From Eunapius fragilis (Eukaryota; Porifera; Demospongiae; Spongillida; Spongillidae): a stretch of 64,000 nt of DNA. The position numbers and the translations under genes are program-made. Within the stretch, counting starts at the first letter, position 1; each line of letters begins with the position of its first letter. The notes under the pieces were generated by a model that saw only the letters and a list, made by a program, of their open reading frames with translations, ran no database searches and had not been told where the DNA came from. The stretch spans positions 4,454,003 to 4,518,002 of the forward strand of contig OY811976.1 of the NCBI GenBank assembly GCA_963681505.1, in the 5' to 3' direction. Of this stretch, positions 1 through 12,405 are shown one piece after another.

Positions 1-849
1 ACTATGAGGGGCGGGGCACCATAACCGGTTACTGTTCTTGGTGCATGCAACCGAGTCATATATTTGTCAATCGCTTTTTACCCGCTGGTAATGCACGTAA
101 AGGGCGAACTTGTATACATGCCTAAAGTTATAAATGTATTTATAATCACGCTAGCAGTCAAATGCTTCGTATGTTTAGTTACTCAGAGCTGCTAGTTCAA
201 TTCGCGTATCTACATCTTGTATTTGTAACTTAGCTATATACATTAGTTTAATTTGTGTCAGAAATGCATTGTGCAGTCAGTTTTTATCTGACTTACTGCA
301 AAGTTATTTTATCATTTACAAAGTAAATCGTTTCTTAAACCATTACTGTGGTTGCATGTTTCACAATGGACGTTAAAATGTATTCTGAACCACTTACTAC
401 ATGTTGTACGTTGTATCATTTGTGCATGGCAATTTAGTGTGCACTAGACACAAAACAATAAATTTTCCAGCACAGCCCAATTTATATTACATGAATTGGC
501 CAAATTGTTTCACAGAATTTAATTGAAGCTGCAGATCTTATGGAAATATGTTGTGCCTTTACCAATCAAGTTGTCGTTTGTGAGCAGGAATGTCACTTAT
601 TAATTTCAGGTGGTGGTAATTGGGCTAACAGGGTATGCAATAAACAGCACTTAACATTGGGTATATTCAGGCTGCACGCAGGGTAATATCAGCTTTATAA
701 ACCGTAATAAAAGGAACAGGTTAATGAGGTAACAGTACACAACATATTGGGATTCTTATTCAGGTAGTAGCTGATTACTAATGACATCTTGGACTTGAAT
801 GCTAGTAAAATCTAATCAGCGTAGTGATGGGTTCTAGCCAGTCTAAACT
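1..849. other. Non-coding, nothing recognised
   Basis: AT-rich sequence with no long open frame, no splice-flanked coding block and no repeat that I could match elsewhere in the window. Confidence 0.5.
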
Positions 850-1022
850 CAGTGGCGAATCTAGGGGGGGGGGGGGGGGGGGTCTAAGGGGTCTAAAGAC
901 CCCCCCTCGGCCCGACCAGTTATGAATAAATTAACTTATGAATAATTAATTACATGATTGATGAGTTGAAAAATGAAGCGTTTAGTGAACGCGAGTGAAT
1001 TAGCAAGTTAACATTCCACCCG

Positions 1023-1055
<33 letters not shown>

Positions 1056-1573
1056 GAGGGTCGACCCTCCAAGCGTGTTTAATTAGTATTACTGCTGTGC
1101 GATCGAATGGTGCGAGCAGGAAGTAAGCGATCAATAGAAGATAGTTTACCTCAAGAAACAGCTAGGTAGAGCCAAATCAAGTAGCTATATAATACGTTTA
1201 AAGGTAAAACGTGTGTGTCGTTTAGACCAGAAAACAGTCACAATGGCTTTGCGTCACCAATTTAATTGCTCAGTGAACAGTAAGAGTTTTATATTGGCTA
1301 TCCATAGTCACGCAGGCTTCCATATTAATCAATCCGAATATTGCGCTTGCTAGTTGTCAATATTGAATACACTTTTAAAAGTATGCTTATTTTCATGCTA
1401 AATGAACGCAAAAAGCGGCTGGGGCTTCGCCCCCGGCCCCACTAGGGGGAGCTTACAGCGCTCCCCCAGACCCCCTAGCTGTTACGGGAGGGGTCACACC
1501 CCCTCCCGTATCCACCCCTGCTTGTGAATATAGTTATTAGACCCCCCTTCCAGAAATCCTGGATCCGCCCCTG
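850..1573. mobile_element. hAT-like MITE, 724 bp, poly-G/C
   Basis: The left end reads CAGTGGCGAATCTAGG and the right end CCTGGATCCGCCCCTG, which are inverted copies of each other. A poly-G run follows the left end and C-rich sequence precedes the right end. The internal GC-rich block near 1413-1440 (AAAAGCGGCTGGGGCTTCGC) recurs in the copy at 11294-11602, so this is a family. There is no coding capacity. No clean target duplication is visible at this copy. The 8-bp near-duplication at the 2220-2404 copy and the CAG...CTG ends suggest hAT; that assignment is inference. Confidence 0.7.
1024..1052. repeat. (TG)n microsatellite
   Basis: About 14 TG units inside the MITE at 850-1573. Confidence 0.9.
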
Positions 1574-2219
1574 AAACCCTGAGTGCAGGTCCATGTAATA
1601 CTGACACCTGTAAGGGGGAAAGGTATTGTACATGCTTACTCTGCAACTAACAAGATCACTTGCACATACGTGTACATGTGTGTGAGGTGATTTGGGTTTG
1701 AGAGGTAATGGGAAAAATGGTACAGATGCATTCTGAATATACCTCGGCAAAATATTTTACAGGGTGAGGTTTATATCATGCCACTTCACACAAAAACACA
1801 TTGATCTGTCGTTACACAACACACACACCACACAAAATACACACATCACACATAGATCTGGACTAACAGTAGATTCCCAGGTGACCATTCGACTCCTACA
1901 CAGCACAAGGTATCTGTCGTTAAGAATTTGTTGTTAGCCCCTTAAATCGTGGGTAGGGTAGAATTATTAACCATGATACGAGCCAGTTGTCATTTGAGAA
2001 ATGTATGAGTAATATTACAACATGTAAACAAACATCAATTGTTAATTGTGCACATAAACACTGACAGACGTACTTTTTATTTCCCCCACTCCCAAACATA
2101 CGACCTAAAATTTGTATATGTACTGCGAGCCTACACCACTTACAAAGTTGACATGCATAACCAACCAACCTAGATGTTTTGCACGGGGCCAGATGTTGCT
2201 AGGCTTCTAATAGTTGTTG
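1574..2219. other. Non-coding spacer
   Basis: Contains a short CA-rich stretch near 1818-1850. No coding or repeat signal is recognised. Confidence 0.45.
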
Positions 2220-2404
2220 CAGTGGCGGATACAGGGAGGGAGGGGGGGGGGGGTTGCAACCCCCCCCCCCCCCCCCTTTTCCTCCCCCTCTTCCACTAAG
2301 CATCCCCCCCCCCCCCCCCCACGCACATTTTGAATCGGGCCTGAAGCGTACAGCAACCCCCCCCCCCCCCCTCCCCTTTTTGGAAAATCCTGTATCCGCT
2401 CCTG
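2220..2404. mobile_element. hAT-like MITE, 185 bp, poly-G/C
   Basis: Ends CAGTGGCGGATACAGG and CCTGTATCCGCTCCTG are inverted copies. The inside is almost only G and C runs. The 8 bases on each side, AGTTGTTG and AGTTGGTT, agree at 6 of 8 positions, which fits an eroded 8-bp hAT-type target duplication. Same terminal family as 850-1573, 4549-4751 and 11294-11602. Confidence 0.75.
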
Positions 2405-4150
2405 AGTTGGTTATCCGTTACTCCTCTAACAGTCAGTTTAAGTGCACGGTTACACACAACGTAAGCGCGCGCACATGCAGATAGAAATATATAAACGTGT
2501 TCTCAAAACCAGTTAGAAGACGTACACCTTCATGTGCACAGATCAGAGTTTGACCGATCTAAAAAGTAAAATCTAGAAAGAATACGTTCCCTTAAAATTC
2601 TACAGCCACGAGTGTAAAATCTTACGCGGTCCTTAGAAAGTGTTATGCATCACGCAGATGGTAGCAATCCAGTTAGGTCCGTTTCATGCATTCCAATAAA
2701 CGCCCAAGGCAATTAATTAAAGGCATTCTGATTATATTACATCCGTTAGTATTGCAAAAATGGAGTCAGGCCAGGTTGGTAAATTGGTAATGTGTTAGTG
2801 TGTGCACAACCTCGTCTATTCAAATCAGCGATGCAGACGTTTGTTCGATTACCATCAAGGTCATTGAAAGAGGTAGCAAGGATTGTCATTTTGCCCACTG
2901 TCACTACGTGTTGTAAAATCACAGTCGGCTTAGAAACAGCGCAGCTAAACTACGAAACAACATAGGTTGGTTATACATCCTCGTACACTATGCAGTTCGG
3001 TCACAATGAATCGTGTCGAATCAGGTGATAAAGGCTGTACCCCGCTAAGGTTAGTTTGTTAGAATTCCTTGTTTCTATATACAGCGCATGAAGATATCCC
3101 AAACTGAGATGTGGTCTATCTACGTTAATACGTGAGGTAATAATGCTCTGTACCGGTACGTATTGTACAGTTACTATATACCTCCAGTTTCTCCAGAAAA
3201 CACGATAGACGCGTGCACGGTGATTTCAAGGCTGGCGATACAAGGGCTAGCACTGATGATACAAAATTGTTTGCACTACGGCAGTTAAAGGGTAAGGTGT
3301 TTCGTTATTAAAAACTATGTGTGATTGTGTATTGTATTCTCAGAAAAAGGACATGGGAGAAGGATGGAACTTCGGAGAAGCGCGGCAAATTAAATGGTGC
3401 ACAAGAGAGAGATATTGTATACTGTGTGCATTCTTCTCTTCTCATTTGATATTCTTTAAAACGCTTTAAGCATGCGTGGCCTAGTGTATGCAAGCGAGAC
3501 GGTATAGGGGGTACCGCTCCATATTGAATAGCCCGCCCGTACGGGTTGGTTCATAAGCCTGCGTGCGCGGAGTAGGCAGACGACCGAAACAGTTCGGCAT
3601 ACGAAACATCAGCGTGCGAACACGTGCGACGAAACGTGACTCGCATCCACAGCCGCTTCCTATCGGTCCGCACACGAGATCTGCGATCGTACAACCGACG
3701 AATTTAGGATCCAATTGAATACGGTTAAAATCGCGTGGGACTGCGGGCCCGGAATCATGCAATCGAACCGCTGTGGGAACTGCCGATAGTGACTTTATAA
3801 CACATACCAGACTGACATAAACCTACCTATCACGCGATCATTTTCGCATTGTGCTCAGTTAAGTTTATTTCATACTGATCGCATGTCCATCAAGCATATT
3901 ACAATTGAGATATATGTAGATTTAGCACCGAACTTTTAATTTTGTAAAGTATGCTCGTATGCATGACCTATGATGTTGAGACTTGGGGCGTTGTGAAAGG
4001 GGGTCAACTTATCGTCACGGTTACGAATCCGGCTCCAATTACACCCGTCCTCACCCGACGCTCAAAATTGCCCTTCCGGCGCCATCTAGGCGCTGCACTC
4101 CATACCTTCTCTTCCTATACCGGATGAGAATGCGTCACAGTGCATTTCGA
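2405..4150. other. Non-coding; CpG-rich patch before a promoter
   Basis: Mostly AT-rich and featureless. From about 3530 to 3780 the sequence is noticeably rich in CpG, unlike its neighbours. It lies 400-700 bp upstream of the TATA box and signal-peptide exon at 4159-4290, so it may be part of that gene's control region (inference). The open frames here look like by-products of the CpG-rich composition. Confidence 0.4.
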
Positions 4151-4158
4151 TACATGGG

Positions 4159-4166
4159 TATAAAAA
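4159..4166 (+). promoter_or_regulatory. TATA box of secreted-protein gene
   Basis: TATAAAAA preceded by GGG lies 52-59 bases before the ATG at 4218. That distance places a normal start site (25-30 bases downstream) near 4190, just ahead of the first codon. No other core promoter element was assigned. Confidence 0.55.
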
Positions 4167-4217
4167 CTACGACTTCGACCAAAGGTAGAATATACACTTT
4201 AAATGTTGTGAAATAAA

Positions 4218-4290
4218 ATGCTGTTCCCAGCAACTCTTCTTGTTATTCTGCCGGCTGCACTTTCCGCCTATTGTCCTTCCTACAGGCAAG
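4218..4290 (+). CDS. First exon: signal peptide
   Basis: An ATG opens 24 codons plus one base, followed by a consensus donor (GTAAGC). The peptide starts MLFPATLLVILPAALSA, a hydrophobic core ending in small residues typical of a signal-peptidase site, then YCPSYRQ. The exon ends in phase 1, the usual phase for joining a signal peptide to extracellular modules. The next plus-strand exon that begins in phase 1 is the Ig/FN3-like exon at 18253, so the two could be the ends of one gene across a 14-kb intron, or unrecognised exons may lie between. Membership in that gene is inference; the exon itself is well supported by TATA box, ATG, hydrophobic core and donor. Confidence 0.6.
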
Positions 4291-4394
4291 GTAAGCTACA
4301 AAGATAATTAGGTTACCATATAACATATAAATAAATTCTACAAAATTAATGTTAGGCCGACTTGAATAACGCACTATAGCAGATGTAGAGGGGT

Positions 4395-4396
<2 letters not shown>

Positions 4397-4438
<42 letters not shown>
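4397..4438. repeat. 42-base poly-G run
   Basis: An uninterrupted run of 42 G, about 100 bases inside the first intron of the plus-strand gene. Such a run could form quadruplexes and its length may be inaccurate in the assembly. Confidence 0.85.
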
Positions 4439-4439
<1 letters not shown>

Positions 4440-4548
4440 GGGGTTAAAGAACAAGAATGAAACTACCACAACTAGGTAGTTCACAATTATCACCCGTTCA
4501 GCATTAATTCAGGAGTTTAGCATTGAAGAAGACGACTAAAGAGCAATG

Positions 4549-4751
4549 CAATGACGGATCCAGCGAGGGGGTCTGGGCCATCAGAATGGTTCTGAATATA
4601 ATATCCATATCATCAAATTTAGCGCCCTCCCTGTTTCTTGAATCCCTGGATACATCTTTTCGACAGGGCATTTATCCCCCCCCCCCCCCCCCCCCCCCCT
4701 TCATTAGTTATAATGAGCTCCCCCCTCGCCGAAATCCTGGATCCGCCACTG
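4549..4751. mobile_element. hAT-like MITE, about 203 bp
   Basis: Left end CAATGACGGATCCAGC and right end CCTGGATCCGCCACTG are inverted copies with a few changes. A poly-C run of about 20 sits internally. Same terminal family as the copies at 850, 2220 and 11294. No target duplication is apparent. Confidence 0.65.
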
Positions 4752-5000
4752 CATGCAAAGTTTGCTATTTCCCCTTTGGTATTCTAATGTGGTGGGGAAG
4801 ATTGGATCTACGCGTTTTAGAAATCTATCCATAACATGTACTGCTTCTGCATGTCGCATTCCAGTTTCCCCTCACTTTTCGACCCTAATGTTAATTCTTT
4901 CTTTATCGCTTGTCCTCCTCAGAGCATTTCCTCATATTTGCATGTACAACACGTATCTGATTACCAGCTGAATAATTTATTTACGTAAATGCACTTCCGG

Positions 5001-5200
5001 NNNNNNNNNNNNNNNNNNNNNNNNNNNNNNNNNNNNNNNNNNNNNNNNNNNNNNNNNNNNNNNNNNNNNNNNNNNNNNNNNNNNNNNNNNNNNNNNNNNN
5101 NNNNNNNNNNNNNNNNNNNNNNNNNNNNNNNNNNNNNNNNNNNNNNNNNNNNNNNNNNNNNNNNNNNNNNNNNNNNNNNNNNNNNNNNNNNNNNNNNNNN
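5001..5200. other. Assembly gap (200 N)
   Basis: Exactly 200 N, a conventional placeholder rather than a measured length. The bases on either side (CTTCCGG before, GCGGAAAG after) are partly complementary, so a hairpin may have broken the assembly here. Confidence 0.98.
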
Positions 5201-5931
5201 GTGCGGAAAGATTCAGAAAAGGTTTTTGATGGTGGTGTGATGACAAGGGCAATGGAATTGTAATACAATACTGAAACAGGTTACAGATATTACATTCGAT
5301 AATTAATGCGTATTAGTACGAACAGTGTTGAAGGAACTGCCACAAACTCAAGAGAGCAACTTTATTGTTAATGGAGTTGTATGCGGTGTTAGTATCAACA
5401 AGCAGGACAACCGTGCATCATGCTGCATCATCGACACATTGAATGTAGGTACAACTTCATTCCAACACACACAATCACACACATACGCAACACACACACA
5501 TGCACATGCACAACCCACAAACACACATGCGCGCATGCCGCAACACATGCATGCATACACACACGCAGCTACCTAAATATAATAGTGCATTTTTGAAGGC
5601 ATTCTTTAACTTTATACTCAACGCTGCATCATTCCTCTTCAGAATACACACAACTCACTCCTGTAGCAATCAAAAGGTCTAGAATTCATAAGCAGCTCAG
5701 CTTGCTTTGAAGTGGTCAGGCAACCTAGCTTCAAAGTGGTGCAGCTCACTTCAAAGCTAGCTAACTAGCTGACCCATTCTGAAGCAGGCTGACCAGGTAA
5801 TTTATTTATCCCCCGGGATGAATAGCTTGGAATAAACTACTACCCCCTCTATCCAAGTAAAGCAAGCTTATTATATTAGTTTGCATTATATTACTAACAA
5901 ACATAAACAAGCAACATACAAGTACTGTAAT
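5201..5931. other. Intronic/non-coding, CA-rich
   Basis: A CA-rich, ACACATGC-type stretch lies at about 5464-5570. Near 5700-5770 the motif CTTTGAAGTG and its complement CACTTCAAAG occur several times in both orientations, a small imperfect inverted cluster. The open frames on both strands are by-products of the CA repeat. Confidence 0.45.
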
Positions 5932-6878
5932 CTACCTGTTAGAACTCCCCCCCTCCCCCCCCCCCCCCCCCCCCCCTCAAAAAAAAATCACCGTAACTCA
6001 GTAACCATTTACGCTAGCGCTTACCTTCTGTAGGTCTACCATTTCTTTCCAGGAAAATGTACCTGTGCGGCATTGCACTGACATGAATTACTTGTGACAA
6101 GGTCATATAACATACCTGGTTCGGGGACTGCCATATCTACCGCGGAAATTCGGTTGACATTAATAAAAACATCCTTCAACACAGGCAACGTGTTATTTGC
6201 AGCGTATACCTTACACTTGGCGGTGATAAACATCGTACAAATTGTACGACCCTTTCGATCAAAATGACATAGGCCCTAGTCCTAACCATGTCTAGGTTTC
6301 ATAGTTAGTGGAATAGTAGAGTTACGTTTTCCGTGCAGAATGTGCAGAATTCCGTGCAGAATGTTATGGTCCATGTCTCAGTCTGGCTGCATTGTTAAAA
6401 GGTCAGACATAACATTGCTGCATGGAAACCATACGTTCTCAACTCTATTCAACGAACTATGAGAACTAGAGACACGGTTCGGACTCGGGCCTACATGTAT
6501 GTCATAAACAAACCAACTTCAAAATGGCTGACCGAAAGGGTCCTCATGATTTGGACGATGTTTACCAGCGCCAAGTATAAGGTAACGCTGCAAATAACAC
6601 GTTGCCCGTGTTGAAAGATGTTTTTACTAAATGTGCGCCGAATTTCCGCGGTTGGAGACGAGCGGTTCGAAAGATATGGCAGTCCCGAACCAGGTAAGTT
6701 ATATGACCATGCCACTAGTAAGTCAGTGCAATGCCGCACATGTACATTTTTCCTGGAAAGGAATGTTAGCCCTACAAAAGTTTGAAAAAGTAAGCGCTAG
6801 CGTATATGGTTACTGAGTTATGATGATTTTAAAAAGCTCCCATTTTTTTTCAATCTCGCGCGTTTCGGGGGCGGAGGT

Positions 6879-6913
<35 letters not shown>

Positions 6914-6926
6914 CTCTAACAGGTAG
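5932..6926. mobile_element. Foldback MITE, about 1 kb
   Basis: Long inverted repeat with arms of about 310 bp. The left arm starts CTACCTGTTAGA, then poly-C; the right arm mirrors it with poly-G then TCTAACAGGTAG. Deeper in the arms, blocks such as GCGCTAGCG, TGCAATGCCGCA and AACGTGTTATTTGCAG occur in opposite orientation. The loop is about 6240-6590. No transposase is recognisable. Superfamily not assigned. Confidence 0.75.
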
Positions 6927-9900
6927 GTACATTGATTTGACTGTTCAATATTTTCCATAAAAATCTGGGTGCTACCTATCTTGATTTGCATGACCAGAAA
7001 TGTAGGAAGCCACTTATACGACCTGCAGGATGACTTTGCAACATGCAGTTTCAAACTATGCAAGTAGATCATATTAACCATACCTGTACAAATGGGGAGA
7101 CTACTTTTAAAGTTTTAAAAACAAAACTACACATAATAACAGCTCATCCTACCTATAAGACTTTCTATATTTTAAAACGCTTCGATCTTATCAAAGCGGG
7201 ACAATGGCTCCCTATAGATAATTGGATCTGATGTTTCATAAAGATATGACGACATCGATCAATGGTGCCATGGTGTAGAATGTTCTCTGTGAGCGATTCT
7301 ATTGGTGCACTTGATTTGCTGCGTGCAAAACTTTTTATACTGCATGCAATTATATTCAGCCGCTTATCTCGCACACATGCGTCCTGCTTGCAAGCAGTTT
7401 AATATCTCAGAACGGCTACTATATATATAATTATTAAATTAAATTAATTGTTATTCTAATTGCGGCTCCTGATCATAACCTGAGCTGCATGCACATGATG
7501 AACAACGCGCAGGCGAAGTATATATCTACAGCCGCAACTGCCTTATACTATAAAAAGCCAACAGACATATAGTCACCAGTGTGGGGACAGCCTATCTATC
7601 ACAGAAACTTTTTTACAATGCTAGACGTACATTTGTTTTGGTTCAGCATTCTATCAGAATTTTTTTACAGCCTGATGCATGTTTCAGGATGTAAATCAAT
7701 TATCATTCATTTAATAGCCGGACGATTCCCCTTTTTTACACATCCAACAAGTAATACGGAAAGCAGTCTCGCCCTCTCACGTAAGGGGCAGACAATGCTA
7801 TTCTAACATTTAGACCATCAGATGACCGTTATAGCCGATAAAAAGGAAACGACCAGAAGAAAAGCTTTGTTTCTTTCCTTGAACACCTTGAGGGCACTCG
7901 ATTATCAAATGCCATGCAAACTTAGAATGCATGACAGAACAAAGTGGCTCACAATCCAGTTGGAAGCATACTAAGATATCCCAAACACTGAGTACGTTGC
8001 AAACGTCTCAGTGATGATGCCATAATGTTCCTCTGTAATCATTGAATAACCGTGCGACTGGATCATTCTTTTTACATGTACATGCTCCATCACTAAACGT
8101 TACCACAATAAACAATAATAACTGGAGTATGTAATTTGCGCATATCTTGATGGAGAACACGCAGACAGAAATGAAGACTGACTTTTCGCGTAGCAATGAT
8201 GGAATCCACTCGTGTAAGGAAGAGATTTGCTATTCTTAGAAAAATTGTCAGTGGATCCAACCTGAACACCTGTTTTACGTTATCGCATGGTACAAAATAA
8301 GGATGTGTGTTACTAGGAAACATAATGTACATGGATAAGAAGATTAAGGCATGGAAATATTGAATTAAACTAAATGAACCGATCCTCTTTGAATTCTAAC
8401 CATTCCCAACTGGTAAATCAATTCTAGGCCATTTCTACAGCAAACGACAGTCAAGTGATAGAGGATTGGTTAAATCATATTTTTAACAGTTGTGGGATAC
8501 TCTGTTTGATAGAATTTGAAGAAACGAATTGCGTGTTTGGGTGTTTGTATAAAGAATATTTTTGTATCAATTGTCGGAGCAGTAAACATGTACCTGTATC
8601 AACAAATTTTGATTCTAAGAAGGCTACAGCTAACTACTATCTTTTTATTATTTGAGAATTCAGTGGTTGACTTACGCAGTTAAGAAATACCATACAGTCA
8701 TATCGGAGGCGGTATGTTGAGATGTAGTGACGTTTCTCTTTGTTTATGTTGGTTCAACTAATGGAATGCCTACAAACCCCTTGGCATGTCGTCCAGCAAA
8801 GCCAATATATATTTTCCTTAAGGTCCTATGCGGCCGTTTCGAGCCGTGCATGACTGTATTCGGATTCGGACGAAACGCGGTGGTCGAGCAAGGTTGATAC
8901 ACTTTGAAATAACAATACAATCCTTTTAAACAACTGAACTAGCATTAATGTGGCAGGTAAGCTTATCTGTGGCTACATACAGATATGTACTGGGGAATTT
9001 TTTTATAACTGCTTATAAAATAATAACGGTTAGAAAGGTAAAAGAAAGATCTACGTTCTAAATATTTCTTTCGTTACTGTAGCTATTTTAATACCAGAGA
9101 TACTCATGTCAAAGTGACAACTTTTTTAGTAAAGCGGTGAATGACTATACATGTGTAATGCTCAGACTAAGATAACTAAACTAACAATTACATATTGGAC
9201 ATTGGACGAATCTAAAAAACAAGGAATTAAAAATACAATTACAGTTATCAATGTTAGTTGATTACATAAATGCATGGTGATTTAGTGTTTGTGGATGAAA
9301 TGATAATATTGTGTTTTAAATTACATTATGTTGCATTGTATGTATGCAGTCTCCGTTCATAATTAGAAGAGGATGCACGATGAAGCAGCTGATTAGTCTC
9401 GTAAAGCCTTCATAATGTCTTTCCTAAATCAGAATCCACTTATATCCAATGTTTAGAATAAATATCTTAATGAATAGCAAGATTACGCCTCGTTATTCCT
9501 CAGCCGTTACAGTTTTTATTGCGATTGCAATATATACCGCATGTCATGTGGTTTAAATATGCACCTTGCAAGAGGCTAAATTTGTAAATACTTGTGAGAT
9601 GAAGGTTTCCTGTTCCTGTGTAATTTCAGGGAACTATTCATTTATAGTGATTTTGCATTATACACAGAAGTCATTTTTTTTCTCTACATTTCTGTCTGGT
9701 CAATCTTCCTCTTGCCTTTCATCCTGCATTCATTTCAGGATTTCTTCAGGCTGGCGTTGAATTTGTTTCATTTGGCTTGCTCTTCTTGTTGAGAAAGATA
9801 TTTTTTACTCTGCTCAGCTGGACACTTGTTGATAACCATGACATGGACTTCTTATTCATTGCCTTGATTTACAATCAATAAAGCCAATCTTGGCATTAGG

Positions 9901-11293
9901 TGCCCGCCTGAGTTATTGATCTGCTAAATGTTTGTTCTGAAAACATATTGTGCACTGGTGCTGATTTGGTGTGGGCACATTTTGATGGTGACAGTGTAGC
10001 AAAATTTGCCTACAATATCAGTTTTGTTTATTAATTACATCAATTACACCTTGTATTAGTATCGCAAATATTTCCTTAAGTTTTCATGGTCCTCACTGCT
10101 ATAGGAGAAGAGCTTGCGCATAATACCAAACAGATATAAATGACTGCCACATTGAACTTGAAATGGGTATGAATAATATAACTTTCTCAATGCGACATGC
10201 ACGCGGACATCAGTTATTTCTATATCCATGGTAGTATACCTCGTGTCCAGCCGCTAACGCGCAGTGATATACAGATTTCATTAGTGTTAAAACATGTAAA
10301 TTAGCTGGGTTACAAGATGAATGAATAGTATTATTATATGGCATACCTCCAGCAATTAAAATTCTATACAAATGTTGCCTAAATCTGCATATCTCAACCA
10401 CCTTGGAAATCTCGTACACGTATTCCCACACCATTTTTCTCTATGCAAACTGATTTTTGTGCTGTAGATATTTTTGCTGCCGTGAGCACAAAGTTCACCA
10501 ACCCAGTGCGTAGAATTCCACGTATCACCAGGTGCAAGTGTCTTAAGTAGGTACTTCAAAGAAATCTATGATAATTTGACCTTTTATCTCTAGCTTAACA
10601 GAGCAAATTGAATGCATCAAATATATGCTTTTGCCACGTAAATCAGATAAATCAGATAACTATATAAATCAGATAACTATATCAAAAGTTATAGTGTCTC
10701 AAACATTTCGTCGCGTGACTAACAATGTACGCAATGACAATGGACCGCGCTTTAAAAAATATTGTGACCGCTTGACTTCTCAATGCAATTCCCGTAAAAG
10801 TATTCAAGATAATAATGCCATAATTGCCAGCATAGATACTCTTTGCAAGGTTCACAAGGTCAAATACACATTCGATTTACATTTAGGCCTCCCATTGTGT
10901 ATAATCTGCCAATAGACCGTGTAGTGTTAATGTAATGTTCTCCCCTTCTTCTTCCCATTCATCATTACTTTAGGAACTTGAGACTTCTTTGATTGCTTTA
11001 TGCATATTGTATACCACACTTTTGATAATTCCACTTCCCTTTCTGTAACACATTGCAACTTCTTTTCTATCTTCCTCCTTACATTATTCTCCTTCTTTTG
11101 AATCTTATCTTTAGTCGCTGATCTTGTAATATAGAAATATTGTGTTTATGCTATTTACTAACTAACTTTACCCTCTGAGCTTGATTTTATCTTTAGGGGT
11201 CAGAAACATGTATGACGCATCGGGCGAAATAAAAAAGTGAGTAGGCCTAATTTTGTATATAGGGCTGGATAAACAAAAAAATCTCGTGCCCTG
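6927..11293. other. Long stretch without a supported gene
   Basis: AT-rich sequence that may be intron of the plus-strand gene. I checked several 60-95-codon open frames (near 7580, 8455, 9566, 10210 and 10625) and found no recognisable domain and no convincing splice pair. A 25-base block near 9940 (AAACATATTGTG...ACTGGTGCTGAT) recurs near 14384, so at least one dispersed repeat passes through. Confidence 0.4.
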
Positions 11294-11538
11294 CAGGGGC
11301 GGATACAGAACAAAACTGGGTTTTGCCCCCCCCCCCCCGCCTAGTTAGAAATTAAATATCCATAACTACAAGGGGCGGTGTCTTACGTCGCCCTGATGAT
11401 ACAAATACAATGAAAACGCGCCGAAATAACATATGAAAACAGTAAAAAGCGGCTGGGGCTTCGCCCCACACCCCGGGCACATCTTCCTCTTTTACGCGCA
11501 GCCACACCCAAACCATGATAATTAATGCTTCTTCCCCT

Positions 11539-11574
<36 letters not shown>

Positions 11575-11602
11575 TCGCAAAGTAATTCTGGATCCGCCCC
11601 TG
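11294..11602. mobile_element. hAT-like MITE, 309 bp, poly-C
   Basis: Starts CAGGGGCGGATACAG and ends CTGGATCCGCCCCTG. It contains the family's GC-rich core (AAAAGCGGCTGGGGCTTCGC near 11443) and a long poly-C run at about 11541-11571. The flanks share CCCTG on both sides, a possible short target duplication. It aligns internally with the large copy at 850-1573 and with a decayed copy near 61746-62010. Confidence 0.75.
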
Positions 11603-11734
11603 CCCTGGCCATACATCTACCATAGATTATTTAGATAGCGATTGGAACGGATCACGTGCTCGCCAATTAACAGCTCGATCTCAGAAGATAGGTTATTGTA
11701 GTAGTTATTAAGTCTGAAATGGCCGAGTAGCAGT

Positions 11735-12405
11735 AAAGGATGAAACCTTCAAACCCCGTTAATACTATTTACAAAAGTAGCCACGGGCCAAGAAATGACA
11801 GCAGTCTTACTCTATTCGTGCCGTGTCCCAAATGATTGACGCGATATTCGATGTAAAGCAACTTTTTATAACCTCATACCAACACTCCCTGGCTTAGTGC
11901 ATAGCCCAGTTCTGTCGCAAAATGAGTGCACTAGAGGATGAAACCTTCAATCCCCGTTAATACTATTTGTAAAAGAATCTATACGCCCAGAACTGACAGT
12001 ATTCTATTCGCGCAGTATCCCTAATCAATGATTGACGCGAGAGTCGATGTAAAGCCAACTCTTTATAACCTCATACCCAACACTCCCTGGCATAGCCCAT
12101 AGTCCAATTCTATCGCAAAATGAGTGCACTGGAGGATAAAACCTTCTTACCCCGATAATACTATATACAAAATTAGCTCTACGCCCAGAACTGCCAGTAC
12201 GGCCTAGTCTATTCGTGCCGTGTCCCTAATGATTGACGCGATAGTTGATGTAAAGCGAACTTTTTATAACTTCATACCAACACTCCCTGACTTAGTTCAT
12301 AGCCCTGTTCTATCGCAAAATGAGTGCACTAGAGGATGAAACCTTCAATCCCCGTTAATACTATTTACAAAAGTAGTTATATGCCCAGAACTGACTGTAT
12401 GTCTA
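11735..12405. repeat. 198-bp tandem satellite, about 3.4 copies
   Basis: Four starts of the block AGGATGAAACCTTCAA lie at about 11736, 11934, 12132 and 12332, giving periods of 198, 198 and 200 bp. Each unit carries the same ordered blocks: CCCCGTTAATACTATT, a variant of GCCCAGAACTGAC, ATTGACGCGA, TTTTATAACCTCATACC, AACACTCCCTGGC and TCGCAAAATGAGTGCACT. No protein is encoded. Units differ by scattered substitutions and small indels. Confidence 0.9.

Noticed and set aside
3481-3762. 93-codon minus-strand frame in a CpG-rich patch
   Set aside because: No domain, no splice signals, and stop codons are rare by composition there.
5325-5682. Frames of His/Thr-rich peptide on both strands
   Set aside because: By-products of the CA-rich simple repeat.
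6036-6816. Related peptides on the two strands (NTLPVLKDVF... and its partner)
   Set aside because: They arise from the mirrored arms of one foldback; no protein family fits.
10625-10915. 96-codon plus-strand frame
   Set aside because: Repeated AAATCAGATAACTATAT words and no family resemblance; no splice support.
11352-11616. Minus-strand frames rich in Gly
   Set aside because: They are translations of the poly-C tract inside a MITE.
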